A stretch of 64,000 nt of DNA from Helicoverpa zea (GCF_022581195.2 NC_061454.1:3224001-3288000); one strand, 5' to 3'; shown: positions 37,049 through 49,110, counted from the first letter of the stretch. The notes: generated by a model from the sequence alone, not told the origin. Numbers and translations are program-made.

Positions 37049-38453
37049 TATCAATTACAATCGTAATGTTTGAATGCCTTTATTTGAGTCACTATTTTAT
37101 TGGAATATGTTGATTAGAAACTAGTCAATTTTAATGAAGCAATAATATTCACTCCAACTTTTTCCAACAAAATAAAAACATTGTTGTGTGTAAATATTCC
37201 ATAAAATACTTCCAATATGCGTGCACACATTTCCCAATTAATTACTTCACGCTATAATTTCAACACGACACGACATAATATTGTCCACTGACTTCCTTCC
37301 CACCTAACACTCCCCACAAAAAGTTGACAAATGCCTTTTGTCACCCATTTGTAACCTCACCACATAACTAAGAGCATTTAACCATCCGGATCCACCATGA
37401 ATTTAAATATCTTTGCAAAACACGCGAAGGGCGAGGTAACACAAATAATAGTGATAGCTCACTTCTGCATTTTCAATCACATCTTTATCCGAAATTGACA
37501 AACAAAAGCATAACGTCCATGGGCAAGAACTTATAGAACCTCGAGGAAAAGGCTAGGCAGATAAGAAGCATAAACTTGACAGCCACTCACTTAATTAGCC
37601 ACGGGCTCCTTAAGAAAAGGTAGATAAAAGCATAAACTTGTCAGACATTATATATCGACATACGAATATGACCGGGTCACATACCTTTGGCAATTAGGAA
37701 GGCATGGCGTCTCCTGTTACTTAGATTGTCTAAGCCAGAGGACCGTGCAGAAAAAACACGGGTTTCCTTAATTAATAGCATCGTGGAATCACAATTAGTT
37801 CAGTGACATGGACGCTGTTCCTTGCGTGACCCAATTGTGAGTTTGTGACCCCGTGTCAACGGTCACGGGAATTATTTGTTGGTATTGACCGTAGCTATCC
37901 TGGTTTTGTGTTGTGGAATTGTGTTACCTACTGTTTTAGTATGTGCAAAACATGTATGTACACACAGGCCTCGGCTATCCTGGAAAGTCCGGCTTATTTT
38001 TCTTTATGTCTAAAGACCATTGCTCCAAGGTCCACTGTTTACACGTATTTATAATCCATTCAGAAAAGATGGAGACCCCCGTGATAGCGGACATTTTTGG
38101 TTACGTTGTTGCACATCGAGAACAGATTTAGGTATATTTTGTAACTTCACCATTTTGACACCAAAAGTAAGTACATATTTCTAACAATCATCAAGGAATA
38201 GATTTTTCCATTTTAACAGCAACAGTCAAAGCAATCTAAAAGCTAACACGCACTTCAATACTCGAATAAAACCTTTCACAATACGTACAACTTGACCTAC
38301 AACCATAGACAAAGTATGTTTGATTCAGCATCACTCCCCAACTTCGCTTTTACTCAACTCTAAATTGAAAATGTATAAAGCCGTCGAACAAAGCAGAATT
38401 GCGAGAGTTGATGTGTTTCAAACTTTTTGCACCAGTTCATTTGTGGAAGCCAA
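37049..38453. other. AT-rich DNA, no gene seen
   Basis: Probably unique host non-coding DNA up to the Helitron A insertion point. Confidence 0.45.
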
Positions 38454-38720
38454 TCTATACATATAATAAATCTGTAAAAAAACTGTGTCTGTACATTGAA
38501 TATATTAAAAAAATAATAATTGGGTGGGGTTTAGAAACAGTAATGGAGCACAAATCCAAAAAAAAAATTCTGTCTGTATGTCTGTATGTCTGTATGTCTG
38601 TTTGTTTGTACACGCTAATCTTCGGAACTACTGAACGGATTTCAATGATTTTTTCTTTGTTGTATCAGTATTAAGCCTGGTCAACATATAGGCTATAATT
38701 TATCTTCGAAACTTGAAGAC

Positions 38721-39180
38721 CTGATGCAGAACTCCAACAGACCAATAAAACTATAAGAGATACAAATATGGTGCCGTGGCAAAAATTGTTTCATTTGATG
38801 AGCATTTTCAGCTGAGATAATAAATTTTAAGATCTGGAACACCTGATGTGGAACCCCAAGAGCCCAGCTTCTCTGTACCATATACAGGTATGACGTTTTA
38901 GCAAAAGTTGTTCAATTTGATAAGCACTTTCTATTGACTTATACAAATTGAAGATCTAAAACATCTGATGTGGAACTCCAGGGGCCCAGCTAGACTATAG
39001 CATATAGAGGTATGACGTTTTAGCAAAAGTTGTTCAATCTGATAAGCACTCTCTGTTGACTTATAAAAACTGAAGATGTAAAACACCTGATGTGGAACTC
39101 CAGGAGCCCTGCTAGACTATATGAAGCATATGAAGATATGACGTTTTAGCAAAAGTGGTTCAATCTGATAAGCACTCTCT
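38721..39180 (+). repeat. 122-bp tandem repeats in Helitron A
   Basis: The phrase 'ctgatgtggaactccag' (or variants) recurs at about 38721, 38843, 38965 and 39087, an exact 122-bp period. Each unit also has 'gttttagcaaaagttgttcaa' or a variant. The first unit is the most diverged. Confidence 0.85.
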
Positions 39181-39520
39181 ATTGACGCATTTTTCTTTTC
39201 TCTCTCACACAAACAAATAATAACGAAGATACAACAACGCTTGAATTTCGTGTTAAGTCACTGCTTAGTACAAATTTTACATACCTAGACGTGGCGTCAC
39301 GAGCCCCCGCTCTCTAACTTTGTTGCGTTATATCTCATTATTATTTTGTATGTCTCTTCCAGACCTCGGGACTACAGAGTTCCGAATTTTTGGGAGGCAA
39401 ACGTGGGGCCGAAGCCAACACGCTGAAGTCCTTTTGAGACAACTTTAATGAAATGGTGACACAAAACCGACGATTATCCCTTTATACACTATAGAAATGA
39501 ATCCAAGGACAATCCCCGGT

Positions 39521-39540
39521 GGATGTCGTTAAAAAAAAAA
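39521..39540 (+). mobile_element. 20-bp retroposon stub with 13-bp TSD in Helitron A
   Basis: GGATGTCGTT followed by ten A is flanked by the perfect 13-bp repeat GACAATCCCCGGT at 39508-39520 and 39541-39553. GATGTCGTT-poly-A is also the 3' end of the non-LTR fragment at 42296-42483, so this is an extreme 5' truncation of that family. Helitron B has the same scar (near 60123-60165), so it predates Helitron amplification. Confidence 0.8.
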
Positions 39541-40040
39541 GACAATCCCCGGTTCTGTGCTAAACTATTGCTAACTATGGAGGAAAACTACTTGGGCTAT
39601 TGTGATGGGATGTTAGTGGATGACAATGTATTAGGTACATGTAAAAACGGCAGGTGGAGACTCGCCACCTCACTTACTGGGCCCCCGGGAACCAGTCACT
39701 GAATAGCAACAAGAGGGCAACAGGGACATGAGCGGCTGAAGAGTGAGGATAACTCGGCGGACTTTAAACGCAGATTACGCGCTCCCTGTGCTTACCATGA
39801 GGCACCTACCCTGCGAGCAAGGCTACTAATCCTGCTCTAGCGACGGTTCCACTCTGGACGGCCAAGCCAAGCCAGAGGCGTGAGACCTACCCCCGTCATG
39901 GTTCACTCCGACCGGCCGGATATGGGGGACAGTATACACTCCCTGGAGAACTCAGTATATATAGCCCCGCGGGGTCGCTACTCCCCGTCATCAGCCTCAG
40001 ATGTCCTGCGGTGCCTATATCTCATTATTATTGTCGTTAT

Positions 40041-40433
40041 TATCTCAAGAGCCTTTGTCCCAGTTATGTTAGGGTCGACTTCCAGTCAAGATGCAACTGA
40101 GTACCAGTGTTTTACAAGGAGCGACTGCCTATCTGACCTCCACAACCCGGTTACCCGCTCAACCCAACACCCCTTGGTAAGACTTACTGGCTTCTGACTA
40201 CCCATAACGACTGCCAAGAATGGAATGTTCAATGACAGTCGGAACCTACAGTTTAACATCCCCTCCAAATAACGGTCATTGGTATCCAAAATATACGTAG
40301 AAAGTACATACTTAGAAAAGTTGCATTGGCAGGCACTTGCCAGACCTGGAATCAAAGACGCACGCTCATACTTAAGAGATTGGTTCTCTACCCACTAAAC
40401 CACCACGAATTCCACTAAGTCACCACGACTTTG
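40041..40433 (-). mobile_element. SINE captured inside Helitron copy A
   Basis: The reverse complement shows the HaSE-like head (TCGTGGTGGTTTAGTGGG) and the 'tagtccgattggg' type 3' end, here degenerated on the left as 'gagcctttgtcccagtt'. The A-box segment TCGTGGTG..TTAGTGG is present twice, about 23 bp apart. The same SINE lies at the same position in Helitron copy B, so it was captured before the Helitron amplified. Confidence 0.8.
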
Positions 40434-40837
40434 TCATCTATTTAATGTTTTTATACGTAATATTTTTGCCACGCACAACTTAAATGCGGACTAATTAGAA
40501 TCACTACTTTTATCCCTATGTTCACGTCTATTGCGACTATTCAGATCTTTGATTTTGCTGACCCCGTAGTCGCTGGCATAAGGGACAGGATCCGCGTACG
40601 AAGTCGCGGGCAGAAGCTAGTAATGGAATAAGTTGTTCTCCAGAAGCAATTAATTAAAATCAAGTACCGAGTTTTCTTTTTTTGGAAAAGTTCACTTTGG
40701 GCCTTAATTCTTTAAAATAAGTCAAGAGTTATATGTTCGAAGTTTAAAAATCATGCCTCTACTAAATTATAACGAAAAGTTTGTCAGTAACTTAAAAGTT
40801 TTATTTATTGTCATTGTTTGGTTTCCGTTTCTTAGCC

Positions 40838-40888
40838 TAAATCGTCCCACTGCTGGGCAAAGGCTTCTCCAATTTGTCTCCAAACCTG
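40838..40888 (-). repeat. Short LINE/SINE 3' scrap
   Basis: 'cgtcccactgctgggcaaag' is the reverse of the 'cccagcagtgggacg' end found in the SINE at 51.5 kb and in lepidopteran LINE tails. Confidence 0.4.
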
Positions 40889-41652
40889 TTGATCTTTTGA
40901 CGGTTCTCATCAAGTACTAGGTAGTTCATTTCATCATATTGTTAAAAATATCTACATAAATAAAGTTACAAAAATAACTAAGTAACGATATTAAAGCTTT
41001 TGCATATTTTTTTACAAAAAGGAAACTAATGAGATGCACAATCTTTTCAGCTTTACCTTTGGCGAGTTTCCCTTTGATACCGAGACTCAGGAATATTACT
41101 GAAAATCGTTATGAGAAATATGATAACGAAGAAATATTGCGTTTTCCTTTAATTAAGGAAAAGTTAAATATTTATGGTTTAATTGAAAATTTTATCAAGA
41201 AAATAGTTAAAAGTAGCTTGGTAAAATTTTGTTACAAAATTGTTCTGAATGTACGTTTTTTTTGTACAAGCGTTTATACTTTCAGAATTGCAAAAGTACT
41301 AATGGAAAAAAGCAATTTATGTAACACAATACAATTCCTAGAAGACCAGTTTTGAGGAGAAATATCTGAATCAGTCCTGTACTGAAAAATATTTGCGTCA
41401 AAAGAATCTTTAAAGCTCGCTCTGTGAAGCCGTTTGCCGTCTCTTCTTCTAGGAAAGTCTGTAATTGAACATACCAGTTGAAAATCTAAAGTATTTCAAT
41501 CAATATCCTTTTAAAACTTAGTCTCGGAAAAGAAAAAGAAGACTGCCGAGATAATCCTTTTATTTTTGATCTTAAGAGTTTTCAAACTAGCGGATTATGC
41601 GCAAAGTTCGGTCGGTTAAAATTAAAACTACAAATCTTAATCAATTTACTTC

Positions 41653-41985
41653 TATCATGGTTTCACCCGCGTCCCGTGGGAACTAATGCCCATCATCATC
41701 ATCATCATCATCTCAGCCATAGGACGTCCACTGCTGAACATAGGCCTCCCCCTTTGATCTCCACAGATACCTGTTGGAAGCGACCTGCATCCAGCGTCTT
41801 CCGGCGACCTTTATAAGGTCGTCTGTCCACCTCGTTGGTGGACGTCCATACTGGGATAAAATATAGCCTGTGTCACTCGGGAAAAGTGCAGTTTACCAAC
41901 AGTGAAAGATTTTTTGAAGTCGTTTCAGTAGTTTCGAAACCTTTAGGGTACAAACGAAGAAAAAAATATTTCCTCTTTATTATAT
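41653..41985 (+). repeat. Helitron-type repeat, interrupted copy
   Basis: 'catggtttcacccgcgtccc' on the left and 'gggataaaatatagcctgtg', 'cagtgaaagattttttgaag' on the right belong to one abundant lepidopteran repeat, split by the RTE fragment. Confidence 0.65.
41691..41847 (-). pseudogene. RTE 3' fragment nested in a helitron-type repeat
   Basis: The reverse strand reads GRPPTRWTDDLIKVAGRRW... and ends KGEAYVQQWTSYG, stop, then (ATG)n. It interrupts the repeat 'tttcacccgcgtcccgtggg' ... 'gggataaaatatagcctgtg', which continues on both sides. A target duplication of only about CCAT is visible. Confidence 0.75.
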
Positions 41986-42295
41986 TCCTAGATGAAGGAG
42001 AATTATTTCCCAGCTAACTTACTCCAAATAAAATCGTAAATAGCAACCTAAACATTTGTATGCCATTAATTCTTCCATGAGTGAACTTTAATAGCCACGG
42101 CTTCCATTTTTAGTCAGGCGACAAGTAAAAATAATCATCTTCTGATACACGTCACTGGCATCTAAGGAATGGATTAAAACTAGGTTACATTTGGAAAATG
42201 TTGTGAGATATTTTGTCTGTCCCTTTTATGTTATATTTTTGTGTTTCGCTTTTGTAGTGTTGTGACATAAGCATAAATATCACATGAGTTGGTTA

Positions 42296-42483
42296 CTGGA
42301 TGCCAAGGCCTGCCGGGGCTGCGGGTTGTTCGAAAAAGATACCGCGGCCGCGGCCCTGGCACATAAAAGACCTACGACGGAACACGACGGTTTTTAGTCA
42401 GTAAGAGTCTGACACTCCCTCGCCGCTGTTAACCCACAGCGGGAGAGGTCATTTGATGATTTTTGATGTCGTTAAAAAAAAAA
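42296..42483 (+). mobile_element. 3' end of an unclassified poly-A non-LTR element
   Basis: It contains 'ggctgcgggttgttcgaaa', 'gtcagtaagagtctgacact' and ends GATGTCGTT plus poly-A. A 9-bp direct repeat, AGTTGGTTA, flanks it (42287-42295 and 42484-42492). Relatives lie at 5447-5620 and 35759-35836. The clade cannot be assigned from the 3' UTR alone. Confidence 0.7.
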
Positions 42484-42647
42484 AGTTGGTTATCCGAATT
42501 TGGCTACTACTGATTTTCCCTCTAAAATATTCATTACAGTAGCTTTTTTTGTTATAGCGGAAGCAAAAATACAACCCAGTGACAGACGGACACACCGACG
42601 TCTCACTAACAGAGTCCTGTTTTACTCTTTGAATGGAGAACCATATA

Positions 42648-43039
42648 AGGGTGCGTCCACATCTGGCGAATGCGCCGCGAATGCGCAGCACGTGAGCCGA
42701 TCGCGAGCTGTCCGCGAGCTGCGCGCGTGCATTTTTGTTCGTGCGCCGCTTCTGCGCCGCCCGCGCGCGACCTAAGCGCCGCACGCGAGCGGCGCGCAGG
42801 CGGCGCGCGACGTCTGCCATCTTCGATAGTACTGAGCCAATATACGGAACTGTAAGGGCGAGAACTGATTGCGCGCAGATCGCGCGCCGCTCGCGCGCTC
42901 TATACGAGCCTTGCGTGAGTTGCGCTAAAGAGGCGCACCGAACTATTGCAGTGACTGCACGCGCGCAGCTCACGGACAGCTCGCGATCGGCTCGCGTGTT
43001 GCGCATTCGCGGCGCATTCGCCAGATGTGGACGCACCCT
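42648..43039. mobile_element. GC-rich palindromic MITE with ~90-bp TIRs
   Basis: Inverted ends start AGGGTGCGTCCACATCTGGC and continue through 'gagccgatcgcgagctgtcc' to GAGCTGCGCGCGTGCA. The middle is also rich in GCGCGC. Three overlapping open frames across it on both strands are by-products of GC-rich palindromic sequence. The target may be TTAA or TAA/TTA; the left copy is altered. Confidence 0.8.
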
Positions 43040-43494
43040 TAAACTTCCTGAATAGCATAGCCAGCCAAAAAATATTAAATCTCTTTAATATTTTTGTGAC
43101 TAGAAATTGACATTATTTAATTAGTGCATCTTAAGCAAACTCACTGTAGTCTGAACTCCCTATATGCATTTCTGTTTGGTTAATCACACAAAGGGTTCAA
43201 CTAATCTGAAACGGCACCCAATCGCCGTTAATATTCCCCTAACCCCAGCCTATAATTACTGAACCTTTACACAAATCAGTCATTACCTTTCGAAGGAACC
43301 TTAGACGGCAATTAGCTTAATTAACCAAGAAATGAAAGATTAAACGGTAGATAATTACTGCTTCTATTTGTAGGTACTGTTACCCTAAATCTTAACCCTT
43401 TGTGTAACCTTTGTGAAATGTATCTAAATATTTGATACAAAATATAATTATATTTCACCTGTATAACTATTACCTACGCATAATGTAGCTTCCG

Positions 43495-43680
43495 CCCTTA
43501 GTTTTGCCCGTATCTCAGGTAAGCTATATCCCGCACATGGATAACAGTATGGATAAAAGTAACTTATATGTTATTCCGATATATTATAAACTATATTACT
43601 GCTGAGTTTCATCAAAATCCTTTCAGCAGTTTTAGCGCAAAAGAGTAACAAACATACCTACGAATCCTACATACAAGAAT
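43495..43680 (+). repeat. Old lepidopteran dispersed repeat
   Basis: 'tttcatcaaaatcctttcag' and 'aagagtaacaaacatac' are characteristic of a very common lepidopteran helitron/MITE-type repeat. The ends are eroded. Confidence 0.5.
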
Positions 43681-46131
43681 AAATAAAGATGATTAATATT
43701 AGCTTCGTCTACTCATATGTTTACAAAACCCTAAGAGAATTTTATTGCTCTCTAAATGTAACCAATATTGATAGTTCGTAATAGACTCGAGTAAATAAAC
43801 GCCAACTCGATACTCCATGACTCGATTCTCGGTAAAAATGTCTCGATTGAATAAACATCTCGAAATATTCAGTGATGTATGGCTGTTCAAATATATCGAT
43901 TTAATGTGTTTGTTTGAGGAATCGGTTTGTAATCGGTATAAAAATGGCTGAAATGGAAACAAAAGATATGGAAAAACTAACAAATACTTAGAAATAGCTT
44001 TTACTCAGAATGAGATAAGCTTTTATTTAAAAGTATTGGAAACTATTTTGGTTTTAAGCGTTTGGTTTACTTTGCACGGAAATGGGTTACGTTATACTTT
44101 AATCAAATGCATAATACCTACGTCAGAATTACATTACTTTATTTTCTCATTATTTGCAGTTCTCTTTATATAACTTTGCAATTCTAACCTTGGCTATATA
44201 CGACTCCTCACGCATACCTTCATACAGGTATTGTCGATAATCTTTGCTTGACCGAAGTTGACTATTATTGCTTTCGCAATAGCCAAAAATTTTGATATAT
44301 CTACTAGCATGAGGCGTCAAATGTCTAACTTCAGAATTGTTAACCTATTTGGCGTGAACTAATGACACCTAGGCGACTCGGTTATTGCTTGAGATTTCTG
44401 GGAAATGGGCGGAAAGTATTGACATAGCTAATTAATTGCTGCCCCACCTATTTCGCACTCAGTTATCACTGGCTATAATAAACAATAGCCACACGTACGT
44501 CACTATTGCAATCACCAAAAGAACTTCTGCACGTACCAAATTATACAGTTAGGTGTAAATAGTTACTTGAATCTTCTATTCTGAATCGATACTGTTTTAA
44601 TCAATCTTCATTATGTACAAGAAGAAAGAAACATCATTTAACAGCAATAACAACAATATCTACTACAGGTTCGTAACATAGAAAACAAACAACTTACGAT
44701 AGTACCTAAAGCTATAACTAACTACACATATCGCTATTAAAGAAGATATTTTTATCACTAAAAACTCCCAAACCCATACCATCACCAAACCAATTACTTC
44801 CCATGCACACTTGTTAATGAATATAAACCACATTTAACTAATACCATAGATAGAAGCACCATACTTGCGGAACTATCGGGACATCCTGACCTATATACAG
44901 CATACACCTGCAATCCACTGCTGATAGATAATACACATGAATATTTGAGCAGTTCATAGTGTGAAGTATAAACTCCTTGCTTGTGCATCTGTGTTCTAAT
45001 TAAAAATTGCTTTGAGGTAAATAAGTAGTTGATTGGTGTGCCGAGCTACGTTGCTGTCAAGAATGGAAGAAATATGTGAGATTTTTTTATCGTGAACAGT
45101 TTTTCCAAAAAGAGTGAGAAAAGCGTGAGTTTTCTGTCAAGAATTGAAAAAAGTCTGACATCATATGCAAAAGTAACTCTGTATATCTTCTATTCTGTCT
45201 AGAGCCTGAGAAAGGCTACTTTTTAGCTGCGGGATGTGGCTTTCCCGGGACATGGAGACCACGGGGAACAGCTAAATAACGCAGATAAATCCTATTCATA
45301 TTATTTCACACAAATCATTGCAAGCAGCTCCTTTCAGTTCTAAACATCACATAGGTACATCAACAAACATTACTGCTGTCAAATATCTAGCATTGTTACG
45401 TTGAGATGTGTTGGTGATATTTGACTGAACCAATTGTAGTAATCCTTTGATGTATCGTTTCTTATAACTGATCTATCTTTAGACACAACAGCAATCGGAG
45501 GTTAGAATTTAAAAAGACCGTAACCAAATTATTTTATTCTAAACTGAAAGAACTCAAAACTAGAGATTTATTTTAGAAAATCACAATATTCTCTGAAATA
45601 TTTTTTTGGCTTCAAAAACACCATCACTAACGAATTCACAAAACACAAATGCAAATATCCTATTATAAAAATAGCCTATTCATTATCTTACCCAAATAAC
45701 TTAAGTGTAAGTATTTCACAAAACCGCATAAAAAACTTTTCAACATTTTTATGTTTTCCACCAAGAAGTTCCTGTCAGCACTTCGGAGTTTTATTGACAA
45801 CGCGACAAAATGTTTTTTCTTTTAACTAATTTTAGAGACGCCATAAACTGAGGCGCGTGTCATTTAGTGGTCGTCAAATAAGGAATTCAGGATTAGAGTC
45901 TATGCTAGCCGACGAAATTAAGACGTTTCGGTAGGAAATACTAGTAGCTATACGGTTCGATAGCTTTGATTCCGTAATATAAAATCCAGTAAACGAATAA
46001 TTAAGTGTATTTTATTAGGTAGGTAGCTACGTATTCCCAATTCGTTGACTTTAGTTCCGTAAATATTACGAGCATGTTCGTGGTGTGAGTTGTAACTAGT
46101 GTGAAAGAGAGTTGGTTTATATGAATTCTTA

Positions 46132-46246
46132 TAGGAATACCAAATCCTTTGTGCAGTGGACAGCTGTCAATTTTCAAGGAAATTAGCATTTTTTGAACTG
46201 ACTGACAGCGCTGTCAACTACACCAAGAAACGGTCAGACTATACCT
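46132..46246 (-). repeat. Dispersed repeat, copy 2 of 2
   Basis: In reverse it reads 'gaccgtttcttggtgtagtt', 'gctgtcagtcagttc' and 'aaaattgacagctgtccact', like the 14.75-kb copy. Confidence 0.55.
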
Positions 46247-46682
46247 AACTATTGATAAACTAAATAATTCTCAATTCAAATTCCGTAATTAGTATGAAAA
46301 CAACTGACGTGACGTCACTAGTCTCTTAAAAAGTACGTCATTTCGGTTCGGCACGTGAGTTTCTAGTAAGATCAGTTACCTTACGCTATCACGCATCGCG
46401 CCCTCAATAACTGATAACCTTTGACTCCTAGATGACTCCAAGTCACCATTTAGAGATGCATTAGCTGTCTATTATTCTCCCATATCTATCCATAGACGCA
46501 TCCAAGATAAATTAGCCGACCTTGAACCTTAACTTCATGATATAAAGTTCAATTTTGAATGCATATGAACTACAAATAAATGCTTTTACATTGTTGTTCT
46601 GTTTATGTTCTATTGATTTTAAATTTGGAATTCGATTTGAGCTGTCAACTTTAAAAAAAGAAAAAGTAAGTATGAAGAATTG

Positions 46683-46712
46683 AAAGAGGTCGCATATGTA
46701 TACGACCTCTTT
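46683..46712. repeat. Perfect 10-bp hairpin, 10-base loop
   Basis: AAAGAGGTCG and CGACCTCTTT flank CATATGTATA. A GTATGTGTGTGTG microsatellite follows at about 46729-46749. Confidence 0.55.
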
Positions 46713-47662
46713 GGGTATTTAGAACAAAGTATGTATGTGTGTGTGTGTGACCCAAAATCTTTAACTGTCCTAACAATCAGAATTTCCTAATCGTTTGTCA
46801 TTCCAAAAGGCTGTTAATTAGTAACGCAACACTAGAGCATCGGGTCTCTCCCCATTCCCATGGGAAAAGTATCATTGACATCGTTACGTGTCTAGTGCGC
46901 TCTGAATGAATAATATCGCGTAATGGGAGGCCTTACACGTTTGCCTTTGATGGCGATTGCGATGGGTACGGAATATAGGCTTTCGAAGAACTGCAGTTTT
47001 GATGGAAGATAAATAATGTAAACATTACTGTGAGATATTATGCCACATTATAATAAACGCAGGTGGTCTTTTTGGCACACCTTAACATACACTCTCAAAC
47101 TGCATCCAAAACACACAATGATTTCGCCGAGACAAGTTTGAGTTGCCACAAAAGAAAAATCCAAATAATTGTAGTCTGTTTTACGAAATATAATATTAAT
47201 CCATATCCGGAATAACTAATATAAAGTATACTCACAGATGTTAACACATATCAAATTATAGTTTTTCAATAAAATAAATACCGCTACATTCCCTAGTACA
47301 TAATTGGATAATTTAATAGTAGAAATGGTAGGAACACGCTAGCCCATCAAATATGGCGACTACCGCTTACATCTTTATACTAAATTGGATAATTGGTTTA
47401 ACTCTTTTGGTGGTTTAGTGTTTTACAGCTCAATAAAATTATATTCACGTCACACAAGCTTTGAACTTTTTATGTTTTTTTTTAATTATTTTAAAGAAAT
47501 TAAAATAATCTAGTGAGCTAATAAAATCAATTTCAAGAATGTTTTTGGTCAAACAATAAATACTTTTTTTGTCAATTTTCCATATTCAAAAATAAATAAC
47601 GTCAATGTAAGCACAGGTGTAAAGTGACTTTTTATCATTACCATTTACCTAGCCTTTTCCCA

Positions 47663-47806
47663 ATCATCCTCCGAGCCTTTTTCCCAACTACTTATGTTGG
47701 GGTCGGCTCCCAGTCTAACCGGATGTAGCTGAGTACCAGTGGTTTACAAGAAGCGACTGCCCTATCTGACCTCCTCAACCCAGTTACCCGGGCAATCTAA
47801 ATTATC
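47663..47806 (-). mobile_element. 5'-truncated HaSE-like SINE
   Basis: The reverse complement shows 'tactcagctacatccggtta' and the 'gccgaccccaacatag...ggctcggaggatga' end. A 10-bp target duplication, CCTTTTCCCA, lies at 47653-47662 and 47807-47816. Confidence 0.8.
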
Positions 47807-48650
47807 CCTTTTCCCAGTCGAAATTATTTTTAATGAATAAAAAAGAATGCCTAAAAAGTTTCCGTCTATTTATTTACGCAAAAAAAGTATTGCCATACTT
47901 ACGTTACGCTACGTGAAACCTTCTTGTTAGCGTCACGCATAACTTCATGGCTTTATTACAATACATGTGGGTATTAGGGTGTATTTGACGTTATGGGTAG
48001 GCTCTATGTCACGCATACCTTTGGGAATTTTGCGACCTTTTTCATTTACATTGTTACTTTTTTTCATATTGTCAGTCTTTTGGACTATATGCAACAGATA
48101 TTAGGGTAAACAATTAACTCACATAGACATGAACGAAAACTCTTACTAAATTAACAAACTTTTCTCCTAATATTTTTAGGAAATAGTAACAACACACTTC
48201 AACACAGTTTAATCATTTTTTTAAACCATCCCTACGTTGAATCACCCTTGTTAACAAATAACCCGGAGGCAAGGAATAAACATCGATTTGTAAGTTGATT
48301 GACATAGGATTGACGTTTGATCATATTTTGAGTTCAATTATAGAATTCAAATTGCCAATCATATGCTCTTTGACACATTCAATATTAGTCCCAAAATTTA
48401 GCTCTACGGAACAGGATGACGCTATAAAAGGTTTGCAATGTTGTCATAAACAATATTCTTTAATCTGTCGCAATGGGTGATCATTTTAAAACGACATATA
48501 CCTACAATAATCCATATTCTTTCACAGGTGAGGTTACTTCCTTAATAACTACATCTGACAGTCCCGCTAATCCTGTTTCATGTGTACTTGTGCAAGAGAA
48601 TCCGCAGATCAAAGATCAAACATAACTATATAAAATATATTACCACTCAC

Positions 48651-49110
48651 CTATAACTGACAGGCGCTCTCAAATTGACAGAAGCTTCTCTCGACTGCGG
48701 CCGTCTCCTCTTATCTCCCTCCCGCCAACTGGCGTAACTCCTCGCGAAGGTCGGAACACCACACCCGGACACATTTACGTAATCCACTGACACATCCACC
48801 GTCTCATTAAAAAACGAGGTATCATTAACAAAATCATTAAAATCAAACGTATTATTTATACTCGAGGTGTTTTCTAACATGGAATGATTTGTGGGCTGGT
48901 AAACCCCATTATGTTTAGGACTAGAATACACGTAAACTCTGTTTAGTTCCGAATCGTTTTCGGTTTTAATTTTGAGACTCTCGTGGGTGGTGTTGATGTG
49001 GTAGTTTTCTGCGGAGGTGTACCACGCCTCTAATACTGCGATGTGAGAGTCTAGGTCCCGGCATGTGAGTCGGAACTCGCTGTCGTGACATTGTTGCTCT
49101 TCCACTATTT
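48651..49110 (-). CDS. Internal exon of an extracellular glycoprotein gene (possible SUEL/galactose-lectin-like segment)
   Basis: This is the only convincing host coding sequence in the window. Read on the minus strand, a pyrimidine-rich acceptor ending TTTGTTCCAG leads into an open frame of 152 codons (2 bases + 456 + 2 bases), closed by a consensus donor, ATAG|GTGAGT. There is no ATG near the start, so it is an internal exon; the stop just past the donor lies in the intron. The first residues read C-x6-L-x-C-x6-I-x-V-L-x-A-x-Y, like the opening strand pattern of SUEL/galactose-binding-lectin domains (EVA-1, latrophilin). The lectin fold is not obviously completed, so the family call is tentative. 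The rest is Asn/Ser/Thr-rich with eight N-glycosylation sequons (NTT, NDS, NHS, NTS, NNT, NDT, NET, NVS), pointing to a secreted or ectodomain location. A basic stretch (DKRRRPQSR) lies near the end. I could not find the neighbouring exons. Confidence 0.75.

Larger units (their letters stand above)
38454..40620 (+). mobile_element. Non-autonomous Helitron, copy A (2.17 kb)
   Basis: It starts TCTATACATATAATAAA after an A and ends GCAGAAGCTAG before a T, with a CCGCG...CGCGG hairpin about 10 bases before the CTAG end. Copy B at 58906-61221 shares these ends and nearly the whole interior. Flanks differ, so these are separate insertions. Inside are four 122-bp tandem repeats, a tiny retroposition scar, repeat-derived GC-richer sequence (39600-40030) of unknown origin and a captured SINE. 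No Rep or helicase coding is present, so it needs an autonomous partner. Confidence 0.87.
43040..47662. other. Gene-poor stretch
   Basis: Holds the old repeats at 43.5 and 46.1 kb and the hairpin at 46.68 kb. A helitron-like scrap ('gtctagagcctgagaaaggc') lies near 45199. Nothing coding is seen. Confidence 0.45.

Noticed and set aside
38570..38610. CRISPR-like short repeats
   Set aside because: Pure 8-bp microsatellite without spacers in eukaryotic DNA. No CRISPR array is present in the window.
38399..38674. Open frames repeated at 38.4 and 59.0 kb
   Set aside because: They lie in the Helitron 5' end and microsatellite, differ in array length and lack any domain.
41691..41847. Independent SINE with ATG tail
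   Set aside because: The reverse strand encodes the conserved RTE C-terminus followed directly by a stop, so it is a LINE fragment.
42449..43055. Arg/Ala-rich open frames on both strands
   Set aside because: They run across the GC-rich palindromic MITE; inverted GCGC tracts lack stop codons in every frame.
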